64,000 bases of DNA from Siphonodentalium dalli (taxonomy: Eukaryota; Mollusca; Scaphopoda; Gadilida; Siphonodentaliidae). The DNA lies in the NCBI GenBank assembly GCA_032622095.1, contig CP136066.1, forward strand, positions 194,610,816-194,674,815, read 5' to 3'. The notes under the pieces are model-generated. The model was not told where the DNA came from. It did not search any database and saw only the letters and a list, made by a program, of their open reading frames with translations. Below are positions 22,110 through 34,188 of this stretch, one piece after another. Both the position numbers and the translations under genes were made by a program. The first letter of the stretch is position 1. Each line of letters begins with the position of its first letter.

Positions 22110-23835
22110 TCATATTTTGGCCTATCACGATATTCACAAGATCGGGATTACCCATATCACCAGTATTTAGAATTGCCTGTGGTCCTTTTATTACACAACG
22201 GTCAATGTAGTCCAACTTCAACACATGACTGTCAATTAAGGGCGTATCCGCAATGTGAAATTGGCCTAAATGACAATAACCATCATATTTTGACCTATCA
22301 CGATATTCACAAGTTCGTGATGATCCATATCACCATGATTTCAAACTACATGTGGTCCTTTTATTACACAACGGTCAATGTAGTCCAACTTCACCCCATG
22401 ATTGTGTCAATTAAGGGCGTATCCGCACTGTAACATGGGCCCAAGTGACTATATCCATCATAGTTTGGCCTATCACGATATTCACAAGTTCGAGATGACA
22501 CATATCAAAGTCTTTTATTATACAACGGTCAAATTAGTCCAACTTCACCCCATGATTGTGACAATTAAGGGCGTATCCGCACTGTAGAATGTGCCCAACT
22601 AACTATAGCCATCGTATTTTGCTCTATCACGATATTCACAAGTTCGGGATGGCCCATATCAACAGTATTTCGAACTGCGTGTGGTCCATTTATTACATAC
22701 AGGTCAATGTAGTCCAACTTTAACCCACGATGGTGTCAATATCACCACGATTTCAAACTGCATGTGGTCCTTTTATTATATAACGGTCAATGTAGTCTAA
22801 CTTCACCCCATAATTGTGTCAATTAAGGACGTATACGCACTGTAGAATGGGCCTAAGTGACTATATCCATCATAGTTTGGCCTATCACGATATTCACAAG
22901 TTCGAGATGACCCATATCAAAGGTATTTCGAACTTCGTGTGGTCCTTTTATTACACAATCGTTAATGTAGTTCAACTTCAACCCACGATTGTGTCAAATA
23001 AGGGCTTATCCACACTGTAGATTGTGCCCAATTTACTATAACTATCATATTTTGACCTATCACGATATTCACAAGTTCGGGATGACCCATATCAACAGTA
23101 TTTCGAACTGCATGTGGTCCTTTTATTACACAACGATCAATATAGTCCAACTTTCACCCATGATTAGTCAAGTAAGGGCGTATCCGCACTGGGAAATGGC
23201 TCTAAATGACTATAACCATCAAATTTGACCTATCACGATATTAACAAGTTCGAGATGACCCATATCAAAAGTATTTCGAACTACGTGTGGTCCTTTTATT
23301 ACACAACGTTCAATGTAGTCCAACTTCAACCCATGATTGTGTCAATTAAGGGCGTATGCGCACTGTGATATTGGCCTAAATGACCATCAAATTTGACCTA
23401 TCACGATATTCACAAGTTCGTGGTGACACATACCACCAGTATTTCAAACTGCGTGTGGTCCTTTTATTACACAACGGTCAATGTAGTCCAACTTCACCCC
23501 ATTATTGTATCAATTAAGGGCGTTCCGCACTGTAGAATGGGCCCAAGTGAATATATCCATCATATTTTGGCCTATCACGATATTCACAAGTTCGAGATGA
23601 CCCATATCAAAAGTATTTCGAACTGCGTGTGGTCATTTTATTACTCAACGGTCAATCTAGTCCAACCTCAACCCACGATTGTGTCAATTAAGACGTATCC
23701 GCGCTGTAGATTGGCCCAATTTACTATAACCATCATTTTGACATATCACAATATTCACAAGCTCGGGATGACCAATATCAACAGTATTTCGAACTGCGTG
23801 TGGTCCTTTTATTAAACAAAGGTCAATGTAGTCCA
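22110..23835. repeat. Satellite array, period about 174 bp, part 2
   Basis: This continues the array of 15985-17212 in the same orientation and phase, with about ten more or less complete units. Some units are shortened (near 22500-22600 and 22730-22800). Units vary by single substitutions. Long open frames across units are a by-product. Confidence 0.9.
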
Positions 23836-25904
23836 ACTTTAATTTTTAATCACCAAAATCATACTAAAATGACATAGTTACATATTGTATAAATTTGAAT
23901 ATTTTGGCTAAAAACGTAGAAAAATGCCCAAAAAAATCGAAAAAAAACAACAAAGAAGGCTACAAATTTGTTCTTGTTATGATGATTTTTCTTCATTACC
24001 ATACCTAAAACATAAAAAATAACATGGTCGCAGCTTGTCCGTCAATATGACCAACACTACCTCCCGATCTACTGGACTAATAAGTAGTATTAACTTCAAC
24101 ATACCAAGAGGTATTAGACTGAATTAGGACTAAATATGTCGTATGGGCTGAAAAATAATCAACCTTTGTGTAATTTTGTACTATAAACAAATTAAGACAA
24201 AATATAAAACTATACTGCGTCCCGCAGTATGCAGCATACGTGTGGATAAAACAGGTTGAATATTATTGTGTTGAGTTCACGGGGGTTCATCTGTTACACG
24301 ACTAACGCGCCTCTCTCCGATAAACGCTGCGCGGCACTTTCCGATCGCTACGCTTCACATCCGATGAAGAAAGTTTATTAATGAACATAGAGCTGCACAG
24401 AGAACAAAAAAGGAACAATAGGTAATATGTTTGCTGCTACATTTATTGTGTACAGTAGTCCCAATCATTACTAACAACTATACATACTCCTATATTCATT
24501 ATTCGACATGTATGAGACAACATGGAATTCGTGTGCTTTTATCACTAAAATGTGGACCAAAAACAACGGCTGCTGCAGTGTGATAACACCTCGCCATGGT
24601 TATAGAAGCTTGCATTTTCATAGATATATGTCTTGTTGATACATGGATATGCATTGTTTAGAGATATATACCTATAATTTTACAAAAACGACAGTTAAAA
24701 AGTGCTCAAAAACGCTACGTTTCATCTCCGATAAACGTTACATCAGTTAGACTTTTTCCGATAAAATATGTTACATTTCCGAACCGATAAGCTTATTCAT
24801 ATGATCTTAGTTTGTGTTTTTTTCGTGTTTTTTCGGGGTTTGATGCTGCCTGATTTCTTCCAGCACGAAAGCAGTGATTGTGCATCATTGCAAATTGTCA
24901 TAAATATAATTATAACAGCATTGATAACTCGTGAATGATGGAATCCCCGAACGATTATGCTACTTCCACTGATACGAGGTGTCATGCATATATCACATAG
25001 TTCTATATGTAGCCAAATGGCGACTGAAGGATATGTGGGGACAACATTATATAATTACGACTTTTCAATCACGCTCTATTTGACACTGGAGAGATAATCA
25101 GTGATTTATTTATTTAATATTTCCAAATGAAATCGTCATACTATTAATATTACATAATTGGTACCGCACGAATGGGAGAATCTTCAATGGTTATGCTATT
25201 GTGACCACGCTATTCAACTGAAACTGATACACGATGTCTTAATCATATAGGCCTATATACGTGGTTATATTCGTGATGTCGTATAATATTATTGGCTCCA
25301 ATAAACGTTCTTTATTTGTTTCAGAACGGGTCAAAGATGTGTAACTCTTTATATTGAACCATGATTATGCAATTAGTACTTTCGATTTCTAACTAAAACA
25401 GTTTGCATTTCCATAGAATACGAAGGATCTGTTCTGTCAATTGCAGGGGTATGTTTTTGAGTACATCTAATAACAATTTGATATCATAAGATTCGTTTTA
25501 CGGTAATGCGCGTAGAGTTCTCTTATCCTGCAAATAGATTTTTTGGAACAGGGCCTGGCGGCAATTTCATGTAGTGTGCGGTGACATATAAAATGTAATT
25601 TGAGGCCGGTTTAAACCATGTGCGCAAAAGTGAAGAGTTCAGATTTGTTCACGTCATACGTGGCTGTGTCTATATATTAACATATCCCGACATAAATAGC
25701 AATAATATATATACATATATCCGAGTACTAGTAGGCCTATATATGTCTTAGCATATATTTAGTAGACAAATTGTCACCTCGGTTCCAATTTGTCCTAGAT
25801 GTATGTGATTTATTTATGGATATAAGACACATTGGAACTGAGGTGACGATATGTCTTATCACATACCTCATTATAATAATAACCTACCAGTGTAATAACA
25901 CCTC

Positions 25905-25980
<76 letters not shown>

Positions 25981-26349
25981 TTTTCGATAAATTAATAAGT
26001 TTCAGTACCCGTACTATTCTTGCTGATTAAATATGTGAAACATTTTACATGGCCATCATAGTAGAGGCTCTTATGTCCATTTTTGGCTCCCGTGTGCATT
26101 TTGTGAAAAAATATAGTGGCTATGCCAATGATGTTGCTTGATATCTCAGGCAACAAAATCAAATGTTAGATACCTGGACGTCGCGACTGGGGGGATTTAT
26201 GACGTCTTCAAGATGGCCGCCATCCAAAATTTCAGAGTGGGCACTGAGTCAGTTTGAATAATAGCTAGTAGTGAATTTATGATAGGAAATATAATATTTA
26301 TCTACTGTTATGATACTATTACAACAGGCTTCACGTTTACAGAAAAATT
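23836..26349. other. Gene-free interval with a fold-back repeat and TA repeat
   Basis: No coding sequence is supported. An inverted repeat at about 25763-25856 pairs TTGTCACCTCGGTTCCAATT with AATTGGAACTGAGGTGACGA-like sequence. A (TA)n tract with one central GC lies at about 25911-25978. Near 26210 and 26365, CAAGATGGCCGCC motifs begin the repeat family that continues downstream. Confidence 0.5.
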
Positions 26350-27796
26350 GCCAACATTGAACCAAGATGGCCGCCAAAATGGCGACAGAAATTCGAAAAA
26401 AGTATGAATTTTCACACTTGTTTCTTAAAACATTCAGGCTTGTTTGAAATCGATGGCCAATAGCAACTTAATTTTAAATCAAATGGAATACCTAACCATT
26501 TGAACATGATAATATGTCATACTTTGGGTCTTATTCCTATCAGATATCGTTAAAATGTTAATTAATAAATATGCTATGAAATTTTACCAAAGTTCGATTT
26601 TGGGACTCGAGCCAAGTGTTAGCCAGAAAATAGCTGAATTTGATGACGAAAATTTGAACAATTTTAAATATATAGATTGCCATATGATTTCAACCAAAAA
26701 AAGTGCATATGTATTCCAGATGACGAATAAAATGGTAACCAAGCTAGAGAAATCACTAAGATATGTCAAATATTCTTTGATATCACTCGATTTAGCGAAT
26801 ATAGGTGAATATATTTGCTCCATGTTGGAGAAAGAACATGCAGTTATGAAACAGTATGAATATTTTGTGAACAATGGCTGTGTATACCCAATAATTCAAG
26901 ATGAAATGAGATAAAATCATCAAATGGCAACCGTGAAGAATATGAGAGTGGACATTGAGTCTGGGAGCAAAATGTAGATAGTCAAATGATTATGTTTCGC
27001 CGCTGATACCGTTGCATCACACGTACTCTTTACAGTGCAATTTGGACCTCAAAATCCAAGATGGCTCCCAAAACGGCGACCGAAATTATAATAATTGATT
27101 ATTTTTTCACACTCGCCTTTTAAATTATTCACAGCTGTTTGAAATATGTGACTACAGCAACCTTATTTTGATTAAATTATAATATATAATCATTCGGCAA
27201 CCATGACATATTAAATTGACATATTATTATGCATATGCATCTAAATTCAAGATGGTGACTGGGTGGTTACCAAAATGGAGAAATCATAAAAAATTGCTAG
27301 TTTCATTGATCACGTTCCTAATGTGGGTTTCAGTGACTACTGGTAAACACATTTGTTCCCTGTTGGCAAAAGAGACCGGGATGTTGATACAATCTGATTC
27401 AGTATGAATACTTTGCGAACAGTAGCTGTTCATTCCGTGTATGATCCCCATCTTCCTGTGCATAACTGATGCATGCATTAAGTTTATATTAGATACAATC
27501 GTGTCATATTTGTCACATTTATTATCAAAGTTCTTCCATACTTGCGTTATTCGGTCGCATCAAAATGTCGTACAAGTAACATGTTCACAACACATGTTTT
27601 TTTAATGCCTACACTTCTGTAATTGTATCGTGTGTCGGCAACGTCCCAGACACAACTCATATGATATATATTCCCGTATTAATGCACATTTCGATTTGGT
27701 TGTAGACGCAATTGAACTCACGGACATGTTGGGATAGACGTATTATTATTATTATTGGGTAGTTTGTAGTATTCCTTCCTGATGTTTTATAGATGA
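26350..27796. repeat. Segmental duplication, copy A (empty sites)
   Basis: It matches 28320-32054 from GCCAACATTGAACCAAGATG to TTTATAGATGA. Copy A lacks two inserts of copy B: about 950 bp at 29405-30352 and the Helitron pair at 30563-31917. The empty Helitron target is between A27659 and T27660. Internally the block consists of older diverged repeats, each starting near an AAGATGGC motif. A 119-codon frame (26555-26914) is broken in copy B and is unlikely to be a gene. Confidence 0.85.
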
Positions 27797-28319
27797 ACTG
27801 CAATGGATTCAGTTCTGCATAAAACACAGGTCGTTAAACGTTGAAAAGATTATACTTTCCTGATCAATAGTTGAAGTCAATTTCAGTTATGGACTCTTCA
27901 AAAAGATTACGATCCACAATCTCTCAATTCAAGCATAATTTTGTTGTCTATCACTTCCACCTACGCTACGCAGTAATTATATCCCCACGCTTTCAACTTG
28001 TAATTGGCCTTCTTGTCGGATCCGACTATTATGGTGGTATGAGTGGTCGGTAAATTAAACTGGATGTGTTCGATGAACCATTCAAGGATTTCATACGAGA
28101 TTGCTGGGTTTCTGTAATTCTAAGATCTTTACTTTCTGTGAACGAACAGTTGCTGTATAATGATAATGAAAGTCCCCATGTGGACGTATTACAAGAACTC
28201 TTAATAAACGTTCTATTAAATGGTCTTGATGACCCGTCAATGTATCCAGTTGTTTCGATGCCCCATCATATGGCATGGACCAACTATGAGCTTCTGATGT
28301 TTACATTGAACCTTCTGGT
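27797..28319. other. Spacer between duplication copies
   Basis: Two adjacent plus-strand frames (27871-28053 and 28066-28377, the second running into copy B) show no family that I recognise. They could be remnants of a coding element but are too short and unsupported to call. Confidence 0.3.
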
Positions 28320-30562
28320 GCCAACATTGAACCAAGATGGCCGCCAAAATGGCGACATAAATTCGAAAAAAGTATGAATTTTCACACTTGTTTCTTAAAA
28401 CATTCAGGCTTGTTTGAAATCGATGGCTAATAGCAACTTAATTTTAAATCAATTGGAATACCTAACCATTTGAACATGATAATATGTCATACTTTGGGTC
28501 TTATTCCTATCAGATATCGTTAAAATGTTAATTAATAAATATGCTATGAAATTTTACCAAAGTTCGATTTTGGGACTCGAGCCAAGTGTTAGCCAGAAAA
28601 TAGCTGAATTTGATGACGAAAATTTGCAACAATTTTAAATATATAGATTACCATATGATTTCAACCCAAAAAAGTGCATATGTATTCCAGATGACGACCA
28701 AAATGGCAACCAAGCTAGAGAAATCACTAAGATATGTCAAAATATTCTTTGATATCACTCGATTTAGCGAATATAGGTGAATATATTTGCTCCATGTTGG
28801 AGAAAGAACATGCAGTTATGAAACAGTATGAATATTTTGTGAACAATGGCTGTGTATACCCAATAATTTAAGATGAAATGAGATAAAATCATCAAATGGC
28901 AACCGTGAAGAATATGAGAGTGGACATTGAGTCTGGGAGCAAAATGTAGATAGTCAAATGATTATGTTTCGCCGCTGATACCGTTGCATCACACGTACTC
29001 TTGACAGTGCAATTTGGACCTCAAAATCCAAGATGGCTCCCAAAACGGCGACCGAAATTATAATAATTGATTATGTTTTCACACTCGCCTTTTAAAATAT
29101 TCACAGCTGTTTGAAATCTGTGACTACAGCAACCTTATTTTGAATACATTATAATATATAATCATCCGGCAACCATGACATGTTAAATTGACATGTTATT
29201 ATGCATATGCATCTAAATTCAAGATGGTGACTGGGCTGGTTACCAAAATGGAGAAATCATACAAATTTGCTAGTTTCATTGATCACGTTCCTAATGTGGG
29301 TTTCAGTGACTACTGGTAAACACATTTGTTCCCTGTTGGCAAAAGAGACAGGGATGTTGATACAATCTAATTCAGTATGAATACTTTGCGAACAGTAGCT
29401 GTTTATATCCGAGATTTCACGAGAATGTAAAAATAGAAACACGAAAATTTGATAAATTCATCGGATACTGACCTGTTTAGAAAATATCCAGATCTAAATA
29501 CATGCTGTTTACATCCGTCATTATATCTACATTGGAAATTGCCTGATCGGGTTAACTAGACTGAAAAAAAATCCCTAACTCAACAATGAGGCTGTGGTAT
29601 TAAACAATATGTTAGTTACTTCATCTTGATATCGCCCCATTATGGGGTTTGGATAACAATTGTTCACTTGACTCCCGTAGTGCTCACGAAATGCCATCAT
29701 ACTAACTCAATTCTACCGATATTCAGCTGGTCACTGACATTAATGGACATAAAAAATGCTGTACGCAAAAACAGTAGCGGCAAATAATGCGTTGACATTA
29801 CAGACAGTTTCTACAATCACATGCTTTATAATTAGTATATACTAAGTCCAAATATAAGACCAGTAGCTAATATCTGTGGGATTCGTCGTTGATATTAATA
29901 TACATGTACGATAGCACATCGTACACTTTTGTGAAACTGGTAACATTTACAATGGCTCGTCCTTGAATAACATCTAGTTCAAATTCAATGCACTGGGTGA
30001 GTGCATCAGAGGATTATACGACCATAATATGTGTATCGGAGACTACCAAACGAGAGCACTCAGATGTGTACTCTATGTGTCTAATGCGAAGAAAAAGCGT
30101 TGGTCGATTCATACCAGACCTCTGCTTATATCATGCGAACAATAGGGACCAGAGGTAAATTATGTTCAGGTTCGTAAAACAACAAACTGTTGTGGAGCAT
30201 TGAAATGCTCATACGTCAACTCACTGACTGCACACCCAATATTTGCGAAAGCGTGGATGATTTTGATCGATAGAGCTAGGATTGGAAGACAGCCTCATAT
30301 GAGTTATATTGGTATATATGAGTTCCACATATGACATCGCATATACTGAAAGTTCATTCCGTGTATGATCCCCATCTTCCTGTGCATAACTGATGCATGC
30401 ATCAAGTTTATATTAGATACAATCGTGTCATATTTGTCACATTTATTATCAAAGTTCTTCCATACTTGCGTTATTCGGTCACATCAAAATGTCGTACAAG
30501 TAACATGTTCACAACACTTCTGTAATTGTATCGTTATTCGGCAACGTTCCAGACACAACTCA

Positions 30563-31172
30563 TCTATTATATATTTTGGAAGATCTGTGTGTCTGTGTGT
30601 CTGTCTGTCTGTCTATCTGTCTGTGTGTTCGCGATGAACTCGAAAACGGCCCACCCGATTTCGATGAAACTTGGTATGTGGGGGTATTTTCGGCCGGGGA
30701 CGAACATAGGCATATTAATTTGTCCGTGCGACGTCACCTTGACCTTGAAATCGGGTCATTTCAAGGTCAAACGCCCGAATATCACGGGATTTCGATGAAA
30801 CTTGGTATGTGGAGGTACTTTCTTATATCTCATAAGCATATTAATTTGCCCGTGCGACGTGACCTTGACCTTGACATCGGGTAACTTCAAGGTCAAATCG
30901 CCAATTTTGATGGGCTTTCGACGAAATTTGATACGTGGGGTTAGTTTTGTCCACTGATGGTCCAATCGTGACCCCGACCAGACCTTGACCTTCAAAATGA
31001 TAAAATCAAGGTCAAATCGGGTAAAACCGGGTGGATTTCGACGGGCACGTTTGTCGGGTACTTTTGTCCGGACAGTGTTTTTGGACTGGTCAAATCGTGA
31101 CCCCACTTGACCTTGACCTTCCAAATGGACAATTCAAGATCAAAGCCCGGACGAAGTCGGGTCACCTTCTAG
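30563..31172 (+). mobile_element. Non-autonomous Helitron, family 1, first of tandem pair (610 bp)
   Basis: It starts TCTATTATATATTTTGGAAG after A30562 and ends CTTCTAG. A hairpin (GCCCGGAC-GAA-GTCGGG) lies about 8 nt before the terminal CTAG, the standard Helitron 3' end. After the start comes a TGTG/TCTG microsatellite, then ACTCGAAAACGG and GATGAAACTTGGTATGTG. The interior is modules of about 130 bp with repeated TTCAAGGTCAA. No Rep/helicase is encoded. Confidence 0.85.
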
Positions 31173-31917
31173 TCTATTATATATTTTGGAAGATCTGTGT
31201 GTCTGTCTGTCTGTCTGTCTGTGTGTTCGCGATGAACTCGAAAAGGGCTGACCCGATTTCGATGAAACTTGGTATGTGGGGGTATTTTCGGCCGGGGACG
31301 AACATTAGGCATATTAATTTGTCCGTGCGACGTCAACTTGACCTTGAAATCGGGTCATTTCAAGGTCAAACGCCCGAATATCACGGGATTTCGATGAAAC
31401 TTGGTATGTGGGAGTACCTTCGTATGGGGAGTCTCATAAGCATATTCATTTGTCCGTGCGACGTGACATTGACCTTGAAATCTGGTCATTTCAAGGTCAA
31501 ACGCCCGAATATCACGGGATTTCGATGAAACTTGGTATGTGGGGATACATTCGTACGGGGAGTCTCATAAGCATATTCATTTGCCCGTGCGACGTGACTT
31601 TGACCTTGAAATCGGGTCAATTCAAGGTCAAATCGCCAATTTTGATGGGATTTCGACGAAATTTGATACATGGGGTTACTGTTGTCCACTGTGTGTTTTG
31701 GATGGGACATATCGTGACCCCGACCTCACCTTGACCTTCACAATGATCAATTCGAGGTCAAATCGGGTAAAACCGGATGGATTTCGACGGGTACGTTTGT
31801 AGGGTACTTTTTTCCGGGCAGTGTTTTGGACTGGTCAAATCGTTACCCCACTTGACCTTGACCTTCAAAATGGACAATTCAAGGTCAAAGCCCGGACGAA
31901 GTCGGGTCACCTTCTAG
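31173..31917 (+). mobile_element. Non-autonomous Helitron, family 1, second of tandem pair (745 bp)
   Basis: It abuts the first element with CTAG joined directly to TC and ends CTAG before T31918. It has the same hairpin and internal modules but three modules instead of two. Flanks A30562 and T31918 are contiguous in the empty site at 27659-27660. Confidence 0.85.
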
Positions 31918-32060
31918 TATGATATATATTCCTGTATTAATGCACATTTCGATTTGGTTGTAGACGCAATTGAACTCACGGACATGTTGGGATAGACGTA
32001 TTATTATTATTATTGGGTAGTTTGTAGTATTCCTTCCTGATGCTTTATAGATGATGGCCG

Positions 32061-34188
32061 GTGCCAAGTGGAGCAGTCTGTTTAGGTGCCCTGTGGAGCA
32101 GTCTGTTTTGGTGCCCTGTGGAGCAGTCTGTTTAGGTGCCCTGTGTAGCAGTCTGTTTAGGTGCCCTGTGTAGCAGTATGTTTAGGTGCCATGTGGAGCA
32201 GTCTGTTTAGGTGCCCTGTGGAGCAGTCTGTTTATGTGCCCTGTGGAGTAGTCTGTTTAGGAGCCATGTGGAGCAGTCTGTTTAGGTGCCCATGTGGAGC
32301 AGTCTGTTTAGGTGCCATGTGGAGCAGTCTGTTTAGGTGCCATGTGGAGCAGTCTGTTTAGGTGCCATGTGGAGCAGTCTGTTTAGGCGCCCTGTGGAGC
32401 AGTCTGTTTGGGTGCCAAGTGGAACAGTCTGTTTAGGTGCCCTGTGGAGCAGTCTGTTTAGGTGCCATGTGGAGCAGTCTGTTTAGGTGCCCTGTGGAGC
32501 AGTCTGTTTAGGTGCCCTGTGGAGCAGTCTGTTTAGGTGCCCTGTGGAGCAGTCTGTTTAGGTGCCCTGTGGAGCAGTCTGTTTAGGTGCCATGTGGAGC
32601 AGTATGTTTAGGTGCCCTGTGGAGCAGTCTGTTTAGGTGCCATGTGGAGCAGTCTGTTTAGGTGCCCTGTGTAGCAGTCTGTTTAGGTGCCCTGTGGAGC
32701 AGTCTGTTTAGGTGCCCTGTGGAGCAGTCTGTTTAGGTGCCCTGTGGAGCAGTCTGTTTAGGTGCCCTATGGAGCAGTCTGTTTAGGTGCCATGTGCAGC
32801 AGTCTGTTTAGGTGCCCTGTGTAGCAGTCTGTTTAGGTGCCATGTGCAGCAGTCTGTTTAGGTGCCATGTGGAGCAGTCTGTTTAGGTGCCATGTGGAGC
32901 AGTCTGTTTAGGTGCCCTGTGGAGCAGTCTGTTTAGGAGCCATGTGGAGCAGTCTGTTTAGGTGCCCATGTGGAGCAGTCTGTTTAGGTGCCATGTGGAG
33001 CAGTCTGTTTAGGTGCCATGTGGAGCAGTCTGTTTAGGTGCCATGTGGAGCAGTCTGTTTAGGTGCCCTGTGGAGCAGTCTGTTTGGGTGCCAAGTGGAA
33101 CAGTCTGTTTAGGTGCCATGTGGAGCAGTCTGTTTAGGTGCCATGTGGAGCAGTCTGTTTAGGTGCCCTGTGGAGCAGTCTGTTTAGGTGCCATGTGGAG
33201 CAGTCTGTTTAGGTGCCCTGTGGAGCAGTCTGTTTAGGTGCCCTGTGGAGCAGTCTGTTTAGGTGCCATGTGGAGCAGTCTGTTTAGGTGCCCTCTGGAG
33301 CAGTCTGTTTAGGTGCCCTGTGGAGCAGTCTGTTTAGGTGCCATGTGGAGCAGTATGTTTATGTGCCATGTGGAGCAGTCTGTTTAGGTGCCCTGTGGAG
33401 CAGTCTGTTTAGGTGCCATGTGGAGCAGTCTGTTTAGGTACCCTGTGGAGCAGTCTGTTTAGGTGCCCTATGGAGCAGTCTGTTTAGGTGCCATGTGCAG
33501 CAGTCTGTTTAGGTGCCCTGTGTAGCAGTCTGTTTAGGTGCCATGTGCAGCAGTCTGTTTAGGTGCCATGTGGAGCAGTCTGTTTAGGTGCCATGTGGAG
33601 CAGTCTGTTTAGGTGCCCTGTGGAGCAGTCTGTTTAGGTGCCATGTGGAGCAGTCTGTTTAGGTGCCATGTGGAGCAGTCTGTTTAGGTACCCTGTGGAG
33701 CAGTCTGTTTAGGTGCCATGTGGAGCAGTCTGTTTAGGTGCCCTGTGGAGCAGTCTGTTTAGGTGCCATGTGGAGCAGTCTGTTTAGGTGCCATGTGGAG
33801 CAGTCTGTTTAGGTGCCATGTGGAGCAGTCTGTTTAGGTGCCCTGTGGAGCAGTCTGTTTTGGTGCCCATGTGGAGCAGTCTGTTTAGGTGCCCTGTGGA
33901 GCAGTCTGTTTAGGTGCCATGTGGATTAGTCTGTTTAGGTGCCCTGTGGATCAGTCTGTTTAGGTGCCCTTTGGAGCAGTCTGTTTAGGTGCCCAATGGA
34001 GCAGTCTGTTTAGGTGCCCTGTGGAGCAGTCTGTTTGGGTGCCCTGTGGAGCAGTCTGTTTAGGTGCCATGTGGAACAGTCTGTTTAGGTGCCCTGTGAA
34101 GCAGTTTGTTTAGGTGCCCTTTGGAGCAGTCTGTGTATGTGCCCTGTGGATCAGTCTGTTTAGGTGCCCTGTGGAGCAGTCTGTTTAG
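32061..34188. repeat. 25-bp minisatellite, about 85 units, with higher-order repeats
   Basis: The unit is GTGCCCTGTGGAGCAGTC followed by TGTTTAG. Common variants have CATG for CCTG; rarer ones have AAGTGGAAC, TGTGCAGC, CCTATGG, GAGCC or 26-bp units with CCCATG. Rare variants recur at fixed distance: GAGCC at 32261 and 32937, CCCATG at 32286 and 32962 (676 bp); CCTATGG at about 32762 and 33462 (700 bp). This shows a superunit of 27-28 monomers. Frames through it are not genes. Confidence 0.95.

Larger units (their letters stand above)
28320..32054. repeat. Segmental duplication, copy B (with insertions)
   Basis: Homology to copy A covers about 28320-29404, 30353-30562 and 31918-32054. The intervening 29405-30352 has no recognised content and has GTT microhomology at its edges; it may be an insertion here or a deletion from copy A. 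The rest of the difference is the Helitron pair. Confidence 0.85.

Noticed and set aside
26555-26914. 119-codon frame
   Set aside because: The paralogous copy at 28531-28880 has frame-breaking indels, and the sequence is internal to a dispersed repeat.
30365-31734. Overlapping frames of 90-165 codons in the Helitron pair
   Set aside because: The frames shift between modules, overlap on both strands and show no Rep or helicase motifs; the elements are non-autonomous.
32161-32361. Cys/Val-rich repetitive frame in the minisatellite
   Set aside because: A 25-bp period cannot stay in one frame; it is open only over a short run.
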